Assembly: GCF_009937765.1 (NCBI RefSeq)
Contig: NZ_CP047089.1
Coordinates: 618,272 to 682,271 of the forward strand
Source: Bacillus pumilus
GTDB taxonomy: Bacteria > Bacillota > Bacilli > Bacillales > Bacillaceae
DNA: 64,000 nt
Direction of reading: 5' to 3'
The notes beneath the pieces are model-generated. The model worked only from the letters and a program-made list of their open reading frames with translations, did not search any database and was not told where the DNA came from. The translations under genes and the position numbers were made by a program. This document shows positions 54,601-62,699 of the stretch, piece by piece; position 1 is the first letter of the stretch, and every line of letters starts with the position of its first letter.

Positions 54601-55638
54601 TTATCGATTTCTCTGCTGGTATAACAAATAAATAAAGAACGGTGCCCCAATTGCAGCTGTGAATACACCTGCTGGTACATCTAATGGTAGAAAAGCCGTT
54701 CTAGCGACTAAATCTGCGAGCATCACGAGAATACTCCCAACAAGCGCAGATGCCGGGACCAGCGCAATGAAAAAACGGCCGATGATCATCCGTGCAACAT
54801 GCGGCGCCATCAGTCCAACAAATTCAATACCGCCAGCAAAGGCAACGGCAATCCCCGCCAATGTCACACTCATCAGTAGAAAGAATAGCCTTTTTGCCTG
54901 CACTTTCACCCCAAGCCCTGTGGCAAGATCATCCCCAAGCTCCTTCACATTCATCGTTCTTGCTAACACCATGACAATCGGTAAAATGATCATGATCCAA
55001 GGAAGCATCGACATGACGTCCTTCATCGTAGAACCATATAAACTGCCTGTCAGCCAAATATATGATTTTGTCGTCGTCATCGTATCACTAAGAACTAGAG
55101 TAAACGTCACACACGCCTTCATGATGGCAGAAATCCCGATGCCCATGAGGACAAGTGTGATCGGCTTCACCCCTTTTTTCCATGAAAGCAAATAAATCAG
55201 ACACGAGACAGCAAAAGCCCCTGCAATCGCCCATAAGGATTGATACGCAATAGGTACAGTGCCCATCCAAAAAACAATAAACATAATCGCACCGAACGAA
55301 GCACCACTCGTAATCCCAATGATGTCAGGCGATGCAAGCGGATTGCGGATTAATCCTTGCAAAATAAGCCCTGATACCGCAAGCGCAGCCCCCACTAAGA
55401 CAGCCAGCAATGTTCTTGGAATTCTCAGTGTATTGAGCACAAAGGTATTTCCCTCTCCTTGACCGATTAAATGAAGAAGCACATCCATAGGCGAAATAAA
55501 CCGGCTACCCATACAGAGACTGAGAATAAATAATCCAAAAGCAATGGCCGTCAATAAAAGTAAAATCAAAAACGTCCGCTTTGAAAATTGAAATGAAATG
55601 CGCCCGCCCTTTGAACGCACTGTATATGTTTTAGCCAC
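54601..55638 (-). CDS. Siderophore ABC transporter permease, YfhA-like
   Basis: 345 aa, GTG start (AAGGGG 10 nt upstream). About nine or ten membrane helices of the FecCD family, with RIPRTLLAVLVGAALAVSG, RNPLASPDIIGITSGASFG and the C-terminal GLMAPHVARMIIG coupling loop that contacts the ATPase. It overlaps the first permease gene by 8 nt. The pair forms the membrane channel of a catecholate/hydroxamate siderophore importer; in B. subtilis YfiZ-YfhA serve schizokinen and arthrobactin. Confidence 0.88.
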   Translation of the reverse strand: MAKTYTVRSKGGRISFQFSKRTFLILLLLTAIAFGLFILSLCMGSRFISPMDVLLHLIGQGEGNTFVLNTLRIPRTLLAVLVGAALAVSGLILQGLIRNPLASPDIIGITSGASFGAIMFIVFWMGTVPIAYQSLWAIAGAFAVSCLIYLLSWKKGVKPITLVLMGIGISAIMKACVTFTLVLSDTMTTTKSYIWLTGSLYGSTMKDVMSMLPWIMIILPIVMVLARTMNVKELGDDLATGLGVKVQAKRLFFLLMSVTLAGIAVAFAGGIEFVGLMAPHVARMIIGRFFIALVPASALVGSILVMLADLVARTAFLPLDVPAGVFTAAIGAPFFIYLLYQQRNR

Positions 55639-56647
55639 CTGTCTTCAACCCCTTGCGCACGAGATAAACAAATAGAGGCGCTCCTGCTACCGCCGTCATG
55701 ACACCAATCGGTACTTCCTGCGGCATGATCAAAAAACGAGCCGCAAGGTCTGCGACAAGTAAAAGAGATGCCCCCACTACGGCACAATACGGCAGTACCC
55801 AGCGGTGGTCAGGTCCGACAAGCTTTTTCACAATATGCGGCACTAGAAAACCAACAAATCCAATCGATCCTGCGACAGCGACGGAGCCACCCGCTAAAAA
55901 GACGACGAGAACTCCCATCGTGATTTTCAGCATCAGCGTACGTTGACCAAGTCCCTTCGCAATATCATCTCCTGACAAAAGGACATTGATGGAGCGTCCA
56001 AGAAGCAGCGCCACAACTGTCGCACCTAAAATATAAGGCAAAACAGGGAGCAGCATATCAATGCTTCTACCAGACACTGAACCCGCCATCCAGAACAGAA
56101 TGCTTTGAATTGATTGTTCATTTACAATCAAAAGACCTTGTGTAAAAGACGCAAACAGTGCAGATATCGCCGCACCTGCAAGGACAATTTTGACCGGTGT
56201 CAATCCATCTCTTCCAATGGAGCCCAAAAGAAAAACAAGCATCCCTGCAATTGCCGCACCTAAAAAGGCTGTCCACATATAGCCTGTTAATGACTCTGTT
56301 GAAAAGAAGACAATTGAAATGACGATAAAAAATAGTCCACCTGCATTAATTCCTAACAAATCTGGCGCCGCAAGCGGATTTCTCGTTAATGCCTGCATCA
56401 ATGCACCTGAGATGGCTAGACTTGATCCAACAACCGTTGCAATTAAAGCTCTTGATAATCTGGATGTCATGACAATGACACTGTTTGGATCCGATTCATC
56501 AAAATGAAGAAACGCATGGATGGTGGCTTTGAGGGAAATCGAGGTTTGCCCAAGAGAAATGCTGAGCATAAAAAAGACCAACATCAATACGACGAATCCA
56601 GCAAAAAGCAGCGCCTTGCTCGAATCTTTTTTTAATAAACTTCTCAT
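55631..56647 (-). CDS. Siderophore ABC transporter permease, YfiZ-like
   Basis: 338 aa, paralogous to its neighbour. FecCD features: SRLSRALIATVVGSSLAISG, RNPLAAPDLLGINAGG, and GFVGFLVPHIVKKLVG as the coupling helix. Nine or ten membrane spans. Lies 71 nt after the binding-protein gene, with an attenuator-like hairpin between, so it is probably made in smaller amounts than the binding protein. Confidence 0.88.
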   Translation of the reverse strand: MRSLLKKDSSKALLFAGFVVLMLVFFMLSISLGQTSISLKATIHAFLHFDESDPNSVIVMTSRLSRALIATVVGSSLAISGALMQALTRNPLAAPDLLGINAGGLFFIVISIVFFSTESLTGYMWTAFLGAAIAGMLVFLLGSIGRDGLTPVKIVLAGAAISALFASFTQGLLIVNEQSIQSILFWMAGSVSGRSIDMLLPVLPYILGATVVALLLGRSINVLLSGDDIAKGLGQRTLMLKITMGVLVVFLAGGSVAVAGSIGFVGFLVPHIVKKLVGPDHRWVLPYCAVVGASLLLVADLAARFLIMPQEVPIGVMTAVAGAPLFVYLVRKGLKTGG

Positions 56648-56679
56648 CTGATTCCCGCTTTCAATCTGTTATGGAAAAA

Positions 56680-56707
56680 GGAGAAAATGGTTTTTCACAT
56701 TTTCTCC
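56680..56707 (-). terminator. Attenuator hairpin between the binding protein and permease genes
   Basis: Minus strand GGAGAAAATG, 8-nt loop, CATTTTCTCC, then TTTTTCC. Intragenic position in the operon suggests partial termination or mRNA 3'-end stabilisation for the binding protein. Confidence 0.7.
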
Positions 56708-56717
56708 TCTGTTATCC

Positions 56718-57671
56718 TTATTTATCAATTCCGAGACGATCATAAATATCATCAAGCATCATGTTTGCAGCGATAATACCGCCACCCATGTTCCAAGTGA
56801 TTTCATCCACTTTATGCACTTGTTTCGCTTTCACTGCGTCAAGCTGCTTCCATAAAGGATGACTCGTCCACTCTTTATAAGCCTTTTCAACCGCTTTATC
56901 CTGATCATCCATGAAGTAATAGATCACATCTGCATCCATTTGCGGAATGCTTTCTTTGTCTGTCAGTGTTATGATGTCTTGCTTCTTATCTTTGACATTC
57001 TTAGGTCCTTCAAAGCCTAGCTCTGTTAAAATGGACCCTGCGAATCCAGTTTGATAGATTCTAGCATGATCTGCACGGAAGTTCACCACAGACACACTCA
57101 TTGGCCAGTTTTTGATATCTTTTTTCGCTTTTTCTTTGAAGTCAGCGACACGGTCATCCCACTTCGTTAGCAATTCTTTTGATTTGTCTTGCTCATTTAA
57201 AGCATCACCCATTAATTTCACTGTATCTTTAAATGTGAATACGGTTTCTGTTGCAACCGTTGGAGCGATTTCTTTCAGCTGATCAAAAATTTGCTCGTGG
57301 CGGATTTTTGATGCAATGATCAAATCTGGGTTCAGTTTTTCAATTTCCTCTAAGTTTGGCTGTGTTTCTTGCCCAACAATTTTGACATCCTTTAAGTCAT
57401 CTCTTAAATATTTATACGTAGGTGCTTCTAGCCATGATTCAACAACACCCACTGGTTTAATGCCCATCGCGACTGCTGCATCGGTTGCTCCTTGGTACAG
57501 CGTCACCACACGTTTAGGCGATCCTTTAATTTCAGTTGAACCGATAGCGCTTTCAACGGTTCTTGTTTTTTCTTTACTATTTGACTTGCCTTCATTGCTA
57601 TTGCTGCCGCAAGCTGCAAGTAAAACGATGGAGAGCACAACTAATAGCGACCAAAAAGATTTTTTGAACAT
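56718..57671 (-). CDS. yfiY: Siderophore-binding lipoprotein, YfiY-like
   Basis: 317 aa from ATG 57671 (AGGTGAGG upstream). Lipoprotein signal with lipobox LLAAC at about residues 17-21. Periplasmic-binding class III fold: SPKRVVTLYQGATDAAVAMGIKPVGVVESW, LNPDLIIASKIRHEQIFD, and the C-terminal DEITWNMGGG. These stretches closely follow YfiY of B. subtilis, the receptor for schizokinen/arthrobactin. Anchored outside the membrane, it delivers ferric siderophore to the permease pair. The ATPase (YusV in B. subtilis) is not encoded here. Confidence 0.9.
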   Translation of the reverse strand: MFKKSFWSLLVVLSIVLLAACGSNSNEGKSNSKEKTRTVESAIGSTEIKGSPKRVVTLYQGATDAAVAMGIKPVGVVESWLEAPTYKYLRDDLKDVKIVGQETQPNLEEIEKLNPDLIIASKIRHEQIFDQLKEIAPTVATETVFTFKDTVKLMGDALNEQDKSKELLTKWDDRVADFKEKAKKDIKNWPMSVSVVNFRADHARIYQTGFAGSILTELGFEGPKNVKDKKQDIITLTDKESIPQMDADVIYYFMDDQDKAVEKAYKEWTSHPLWKQLDAVKAKQVHKVDEITWNMGGGIIAANMMLDDIYDRLGIDK

Positions 57672-57710
57672 GTACCTCACCTATCCATTCTATATGTAGT
57701 CATATCATTT

Positions 57711-57729
57711 GATAACGATTCTCATTATC
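57711..57729 (-). promoter_or_regulatory. Fur box of the siderophore operon
   Basis: GATAACGATTCTCATTATC, 40 bp upstream of the yfiY start: a 19-bp 7-1-7-type dyad close to the GATAATGAT-A-ATCATTATC consensus. Iron-loaded Fur would repress the operon. Confidence 0.88.
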
Positions 57730-57810
57730 ACACTATGATTTTATCATAGAAAAGGATGGTGTCAATGTAAATTTTTAAGAAAAAGGGAGAGAGTTGACTG
57801 GTTGTTCATA

Positions 57811-58719
57811 CTAAATAGAACGACTCCACATTTGGACCGTCTTGCCGATTTGTTTTCCCGCTTCGAGTAACACCGACAAATGGGTATGTCCATCCAGCAC
57901 TTCATAGACTGATTGTTGCTTGATCTCTTCATGTGGCAGTTCATGATAGGCAGACATTTTTTCTATATCATACAGCTCATCCTCGCTGCCTACTAACATC
58001 GCATAGGGCTGATCAATCCCAGCAAATTTCTTTTTAGGTGCGGACGGGGTTAAGGCAAGGGATAGATTGACGGTGATGGCCGTCAATAAAAGCTGGTCTT
58101 GCTCAACTACCCATGCTGGATAATGAAAACGCACGGCTTCAGAATGACCCATCAGCCTTCCTTTTGTCATGGCAGACAAAAAGAATTTCCATACTTGAAC
58201 GCTCGCAAAAGGAATTTGATCAGGCCTTGCAGTGTCTGATTGATAACCAAATTCAGGTGCAATAAAAAAGTAACCATCTACTTCTCTTTTTTTCGGCCAA
58301 GATAGGTAGTTTAGCAGTAATCCCGCTCCAGATGAATGCCCGCAAAGATAAACAGCTCCTTGATGCTGCTGTTTGACCGTATCCACAAACTGCGAAATAT
58401 CTTGCCACACATCTGTGACAGTAGGTGTATCACCTTTTTTTCCATCCGAATGGCCGTGACCTCTTAAATCGATTAAAAACGTATTCACTTGAAAATCATG
58501 CTGAAGCGTATAGGCGATATGCTCGTAACCAGCTAAACTATGAGCACCACCGCCATGAATCAAGATGACATTGGCCTGCGTCTTCTCTTCTGATAAAAAT
58601 GGATAATACGCAAGGCTTGTACCATCATGTGATGAAATGAATTGTCTTTCTGGAATATGTACAGGGGCTGCCTGCTGCATACTTGCAAATGAGAATGGTT
58701 CGGTCTTGGTGTCTGTCAA
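57811..58719 (-). CDS. Alpha/beta hydrolase (monoacylglycerol lipase-like)
   Basis: 302 aa, TTG start with GGAG 8 nt upstream. VILIHGGGAHSLAGYEH, then the serine elbow CGHSSGAGLLLNYL (about residue 130), Asp in MLVGSEDELYD and His in LDGHTHLSVL give a complete triad; RGHGHSDG follows strand 4 as in monoacylglycerol-lipase/lysophospholipase proteins. No signal peptide. The substrate is unknown. It may be the same transcript as nothing else: its neighbours have separate signals. Confidence 0.82.
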   Translation of the reverse strand: MTDTKTEPFSFASMQQAAPVHIPERQFISSHDGTSLAYYPFLSEEKTQANVILIHGGGAHSLAGYEHIAYTLQHDFQVNTFLIDLRGHGHSDGKKGDTPTVTDVWQDISQFVDTVKQQHQGAVYLCGHSSGAGLLLNYLSWPKKREVDGYFFIAPEFGYQSDTARPDQIPFASVQVWKFFLSAMTKGRLMGHSEAVRFHYPAWVVEQDQLLLTAITVNLSLALTPSAPKKKFAGIDQPYAMLVGSEDELYDIEKMSAYHELPHEEIKQQSVYEVLDGHTHLSVLLEAGKQIGKTVQMWSRSI

Positions 58720-58784
58720 TTTTTTCGCTCCTTCAAACAGAAACGAGAATGGCCAGCTGCGCTAGTCATCCTCATTCCTATATC

Positions 58785-59684
58785 TTATTCATTGCATTCT
58801 TTCAAAGGGAAGGTATTACTTTCAATAATCGTGACAATTTGGTTTAACGCTTTTTTTGCTTCTGGTATAGGGAAAACAGGAAACACATGATTCATTTTAG
58901 GATATTCTATATAGTTTATTGGAAACCCCTGCTTATCTGCTATCTCTTTGAATTTACGGGCATCTGGAAGGAAGAATTCGTGAGTGCCTATAAAAACAGA
59001 AATTCGTCCCAGTGCTTTGATCTCCCCGTAGATTGGACTGACTAAGTGGTGTGTTTCATCCATGTCACCAGCATATCTTTTTCCTGCTTCAATTAATAAG
59101 GCTAGATTGAGCATTGGTTCAGCAGCGATATCTGGGTTGCTTAATGTAACATCTAGCCATGGTGATAAAAGAATGATATTCCCTGGCTGCGGCAAGCCCT
59201 TTTTTGCCAAGTATTGAGCAAAAGCTAACGATAAACCTCCACCAGCAGAATCACCCATGATGACGATATTTTCAGGTGTTCCTTTCTCTAAAAGAGCTTG
59301 GTACACAGGAAGGACACTCTCGATCGCATCCATATACTGATAGTTCGGTGCTTTTGGATAAACCGGCACATACACCGTACTATTTAATTGCTTCGTTAAT
59401 CGATCTAAAAAACGCCAATGCCAAGTCAAAGGCTGTTCAATATAGCCCCCACCGTGTATAAACAACACCTGATGGTCATCCGGCTGGACATTTGATTTCA
59501 ACATATACGTATCGACTGGAAACGAGTGATTTTTAGTGATTTTGTACTTATTCTTAATTTTTTCAGGCAATTCATAAGGTAATTCATTTGCCCTTCTTCT
59601 TTCTTCTAGATAATCATTTACATTGAGTTTCTTTTTCGTCAAAACAAGCAGCTTTTCTACTAAAAAACTTTGAATGCTTCGCAT
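58785..59684 (-). CDS. Esterase/lipase of the hormone-sensitive-lipase (HSL) family
   Basis: 299 aa. HSL family features: oxyanion HGGGYIEQP and the nucleophile GDSAGGGLSLAFA at about residue 155, Asp in the FIGTHEFFLPDARKF region and His in NHVFPVFPIPEAKK. Such enzymes cleave short-chain or drug-like esters. A weak N-terminal hydrophobic patch (IQSFLVEKLLVL) is no clear signal. Its upstream region holds a 36-bp palindrome, so a TetR-like repressor encoded elsewhere probably controls it. Confidence 0.85.
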   Translation of the reverse strand: MRSIQSFLVEKLLVLTKKKLNVNDYLEERRRANELPYELPEKIKNKYKITKNHSFPVDTYMLKSNVQPDDHQVLFIHGGGYIEQPLTWHWRFLDRLTKQLNSTVYVPVYPKAPNYQYMDAIESVLPVYQALLEKGTPENIVIMGDSAGGGLSLAFAQYLAKKGLPQPGNIILLSPWLDVTLSNPDIAAEPMLNLALLIEAGKRYAGDMDETHHLVSPIYGEIKALGRISVFIGTHEFFLPDARKFKEIADKQGFPINYIEYPKMNHVFPVFPIPEAKKALNQIVTIIESNTFPLKECNE

Positions 59685-59808
59685 ATGATCGACCCCTATT
59701 CATTGAATCATGATGACCAATGTCGATGGAAAGATAAGGCTTCTAAAGCATACCATATGAAGATGTACATCAGGAAAAAACCTTTTTATCCAACTGATCA
59801 TTCACCAT

Positions 59809-59844
59809 AACAAACAGTTATTCATTAATGAACAACTGTTTGTT
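59809..59844 (-). promoter_or_regulatory. 36-bp near-perfect palindrome, probable repressor operator
   Basis: Left arm AACAAACAGTTATTCATT, right arm AATGAACAACTGTTTGTT: 17 of 18 base pairs match. Size and sequence are like TetR-family operators. It lies about 125 bp before the esterase start and covers a possible minus-strand -35 (TTGTTA). Confidence 0.75.
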
Positions 59845-59955
59845 TACTGTTACTCATATTCTACTTTTTAGATGCATGTCAATCAATTGTCAATCTGACC
59901 TTAACCGTTTATTAATAGACAGATAACGACTGAGTGTTCATCAATGTCCAGACAC

Positions 59956-59988
59956 GAAAAAAGACGAACGGTCATCGTTCGTCTTCTT
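59956..59988 (-). terminator. Terminator of the psiE-like gene
   Basis: Minus strand GACGAACG, 5-nt loop, CGTTCGTC, then TTTTTTCG. Confidence 0.9.
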
Positions 59989-59991
59989 CCC

Positions 59992-60450
59992 TCACTTCAC
60001 TTCTTCATGCTCCTGAACCGCATGTCGTTTACTAGCGATAAAGAGGGCAACGGTCATGGCTAAAATGGTCAGCGCCCACCAGAAGGTCGATACAGCCTCT
60101 TTATGATCGATGATAATCAAACGGATGACGGCTGTGATGCCAATATAAATAAAATAGCGAAGTGGAAAATGAAAGTTTGATTTAAAGTACTTAATAATTA
60201 AGGCAATAAACTCAAAGTACATAAAGAAGATCAGCAGCTCACCAAGCATTTCATAATAGCTTTCTCCTTTGTTGACCACATTCTTGTAGACGAATTGGAC
60301 AATATACCAAGTCTCACTAATTAAGAGGACACTTAAAGCAATGGCCAGAAAGAATAGACAAATATTCAGAAGACCTTGCAAGAGATCGGGTACCTTTTGG
60401 AAGTTGTTGAATCGTTTCATTAGATTGTCTCTCCATTCCATGTTATTCAT
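59992..60450 (-). CDS. yrkR: PsiE-family membrane protein, YrkR-like
   Basis: 152 aa, ATG after AGGTGA. Four hydrophobic helices and the family pattern FLAIALSVLLISETW ... LLIFFMYFEFIALIIKYF ... HFPLRYFIYIGITAVIRLIIIDH. PsiE proteins are linked with phosphate starvation in enteric bacteria; the biochemical role is unknown. It follows the histidine kinase gene by 7 nt, in the same order as yrkP-yrkQ-yrkR in B. subtilis. Confidence 0.88.
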   Translation of the reverse strand: MNNMEWRDNLMKRFNNFQKVPDLLQGLLNICLFFLAIALSVLLISETWYIVQFVYKNVVNKGESYYEMLGELLIFFMYFEFIALIIKYFKSNFHFPLRYFIYIGITAVIRLIIIDHKEAVSTFWWALTILAMTVALFIASKRHAVQEHEEVK

Positions 60451-60457
60451 TTGTCAC

Positions 60458-61765
60458 CTATATTTTAATGTGCCAGAAACGCAGCACAATGTAGTAAACG
60501 CCGTTCTTTTCCATCCTTTCAAACTGCCCGTGCATACGGGACATCATTCGTATTATGCTTCGTTCACCAAGTCTAGTGCTTTCCTGCGTGTCATTTGTCT
60601 CGTTTATCGCATTGCTGATATGGATCTCAAAGATTTCTTGATCGGATAAAAATGTGAGATTGATGTCCTTTTTCGGGTCAGCGTATTTCAGTATGTTCGA
60701 CATCAGATTATCAAACACTCGGCCAAGCTCCTCGACATTCACGTTGATATAGCTGTCTGGCAGCTCTCCTAAAAGATGAACCTTAAATGTCTCTTGCTGC
60801 AAAATCGCCACCTGATCTGATAAGAGATCGTAAATAACCTCTTTGACTGCAACTGTCTCAAGCTCAGGTTCATGTTCTTTATCAAGTAGAAAATAGGCGA
60901 ACAGGTTATCAGATAGATTTTTCAATTGCAGTGCTTTTTCATAAGCACTTGCTATATATTGATCTTTACGGGTATCCGCTCCAGCCTCCTCTTTTTTCGC
61001 AAACTCCAAATTCATCATTAGCGACGTCAGCGGTGTTCTCATATCGTGTGACATTTCAGTAACCAAGCTGCGGCTCTCTTCTTGCAGCTCATCGATCGCT
61101 TGAAGCTTGTCCAAAAAAGCTTTACGAAGGTCCTCAATACTTTTGGCAATCATCGCTAATTCGTCATGCCCTTTCACTGTCATCTCATAGTCCAGCTCGC
61201 CGCCTTCAAGAATATGAATGTCTTGATGAATCGTTTGCAAGTAGCGTAAACTTTTGCGAATACCGAGAAGAACAATGAGGAGAAAAATAAGCGTTGCTCC
61301 GAGCAGCTCGAGTGTAAACGCAAGATCGTGGTAACGAGACGAATAGAAACCATCCACCATGACCCGACCTTCACCGTCGCTAAACTGAACCGGAAACGAA
61401 TGATGCTCGGCGTACTGGGTCACCTTTTCTTTTCCATACGCCGATTCATCCGCAGCCGAATAGATGGAGTCATATTGTAGCACCTCATCCTTGAAGATGG
61501 TCAAATTAATGTAATTCTCTTTTTTCACCCACTCACCAAACGCTTGTCGATCTGTTGAAGACAGCTTATTCTCAGACACATAACGACTGAATTTTTGAAT
61601 ATATTTAGCTGACTCCTCCTCGTAATACTCGTCCGAACTCAAGTATCCGTCAATGAGCTCATTGGTGATCTTTTGCAGCGTCATAAAAACAAGACCGCTC
61701 ACAATGGCAGCCGCCAAAATCAGCCATGCCAGCTTCTTAGCTAGCGTATATTTACGATGTGCCAA
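60458..61765 (-). CDS. yrkQ: Sensor histidine kinase, YrkQ-like
   Basis: 435 aa from TTG 61765 (GAGGA 8 nt upstream), overlapping the response regulator gene by 14 nt. Two membrane helices (about 12-34 and 145-165) flank an external sensor domain; HAMP follows. The phospho-acceptor box is EMSHDMRTPLTSLMMN. The N box FDNLMSNILKYADP is present, but the G1 box lacks the usual D-x-G-x-G, reading ISNAINETNDTQESTRLG. That form occurs in some Bacillus sensor kinases, yet activity should be checked. Partner of the regulator at 61752. Confidence 0.88.
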   Translation of the reverse strand: MAHRKYTLAKKLAWLILAAAIVSGLVFMTLQKITNELIDGYLSSDEYYEEESAKYIQKFSRYVSENKLSSTDRQAFGEWVKKENYINLTIFKDEVLQYDSIYSAADESAYGKEKVTQYAEHHSFPVQFSDGEGRVMVDGFYSSRYHDLAFTLELLGATLIFLLIVLLGIRKSLRYLQTIHQDIHILEGGELDYEMTVKGHDELAMIAKSIEDLRKAFLDKLQAIDELQEESRSLVTEMSHDMRTPLTSLMMNLEFAKKEEAGADTRKDQYIASAYEKALQLKNLSDNLFAYFLLDKEHEPELETVAVKEVIYDLLSDQVAILQQETFKVHLLGELPDSYINVNVEELGRVFDNLMSNILKYADPKKDINLTFLSDQEIFEIHISNAINETNDTQESTRLGERSIIRMMSRMHGQFERMEKNGVYYIVLRFWHIKI

Positions 61766-62447
61766 ATCGGTATCCTCTTCCCCATTCGGTTTTGATATAG
61801 AAAGGACGTGCAGGATCATCCTCAATTTTGGCACGCAACTTTCGAATATGCACCATCACCGTATTGTTGGAACAATAGAAATAAGGCTGTCCCCACACGC
61901 TCTCATAAATATTTTGGGCTGAAAAGATTTTGTTTCGCCTGCTCATCAGCAGTTTCAACATACGATATTCTAAATCAGACAGCTTGATTTGTTGATTTTC
62001 TTTCCACACTTCATTAAATTCTTCGCTCACCCTTAGCTTACCCCCAACAAGAAAAGTTTCTTCCTGTTCCTTTTTTTCCTGATAGACGGTGTACCTGCGT
62101 AATTGTGCAATGACTCTAGCATGAAGCTCTTCTTGTGAAAAAGGTTTTGTCATATAATCATCCCCGCCGGCAAGTAAGCCTTCGGTTTTATCGAATGTAC
62201 TTGATTTGGCTGTTAGAAATAGAATTGGGACATTTGAAGAGGCTCTCATCTGCTGGCACGTTTCGATGCCTGAGAGCCCCGGCATCATCACATCCAAAAT
62301 CACCAAATCGAGCGAATCGTCCACAAACTTCAATGCTTGCTCGCCATTCATCGCTCTCAGCACCTCATATCCAGCACGTGTAAGGGATTCTTGCAAAAGG
62401 TCTCCAATATCCTGATCATCTTCTACGACTAATATTCGATGCGTCAT
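61752..62447 (-). CDS. yrkP: OmpR-family response regulator, YrkP-like
   Basis: 231 aa. Receiver domain with the acidic pair EDDQD at the start, phospho-accepting Asp in LVILDVMMPG (about residue 54) and Lys in DYMTKPFS. The C-terminal winged helix has IYESVWGQPYFYCSNNTVMVHIRKLRAKI, with the TVMVHI recognition helix. In B. subtilis YrkP activates yrkO. Matching 17-bp boxes before both yrkP and yrkO here fit that role and suggest autoregulation. Confidence 0.92.
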   Translation of the reverse strand: MTHRILVVEDDQDIGDLLQESLTRAGYEVLRAMNGEQALKFVDDSLDLVILDVMMPGLSGIETCQQMRASSNVPILFLTAKSSTFDKTEGLLAGGDDYMTKPFSQEELHARVIAQLRRYTVYQEKKEQEETFLVGGKLRVSEEFNEVWKENQQIKLSDLEYRMLKLLMSRRNKIFSAQNIYESVWGQPYFYCSNNTVMVHIRKLRAKIEDDPARPFYIKTEWGRGYRFGTS

Positions 62448-62529
62448 GTCTCTCTCACCTCATGATACGTGATGTACTTTCTTTTATGTCTTTACTATAT
62501 ATCATCTAGCTATGTGAAAAGATACAGCT

Positions 62530-62550
62530 TAAATCTTAACAGTTTATGAA
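62530..62550 (-). promoter_or_regulatory. Candidate YrkP-binding box before yrkP
   Basis: Minus strand TTCATAAACTGTTAAGA, followed about 27 bp downstream by an A+T-rich -10-like area near 62497-62503. It matches the box in front of yrkO at 15 of 17 positions, oriented the same way relative to its gene. Confidence 0.6.
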
Positions 62551-62600
62551 ATTGACCGTTCTCCATCAATTTGTCACATTTATTTTCAAAGAAATGGATC

Positions 62601-62621
62601 TTCATAATTTGTTAAGAATTG
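62601..62621 (+). promoter_or_regulatory. Candidate YrkP-binding box before yrkO
   Basis: TTCATAATTTGTTAAGA on the plus strand, just upstream of a -10-like TATATT (62627-62632). It is the pair of the box before yrkP. Confidence 0.6.
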
Positions 62622-62699
62622 GGATGTATATTGAATCATTGTAAGGATCGATGGATTGATCCGAATGACTTTTATCATAACAAGAAAAGGAGCATGGAT

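Larger units (their letters stand above)
59685..59991. other. Intergenic region upstream of the HSL-type esterase
   Basis: About 300 bp without a gene. It holds the 36-bp palindrome (59809-59844) and, at its right end, the psiE-like gene's terminator. The rest is A+T-rich. Confidence 0.5.
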
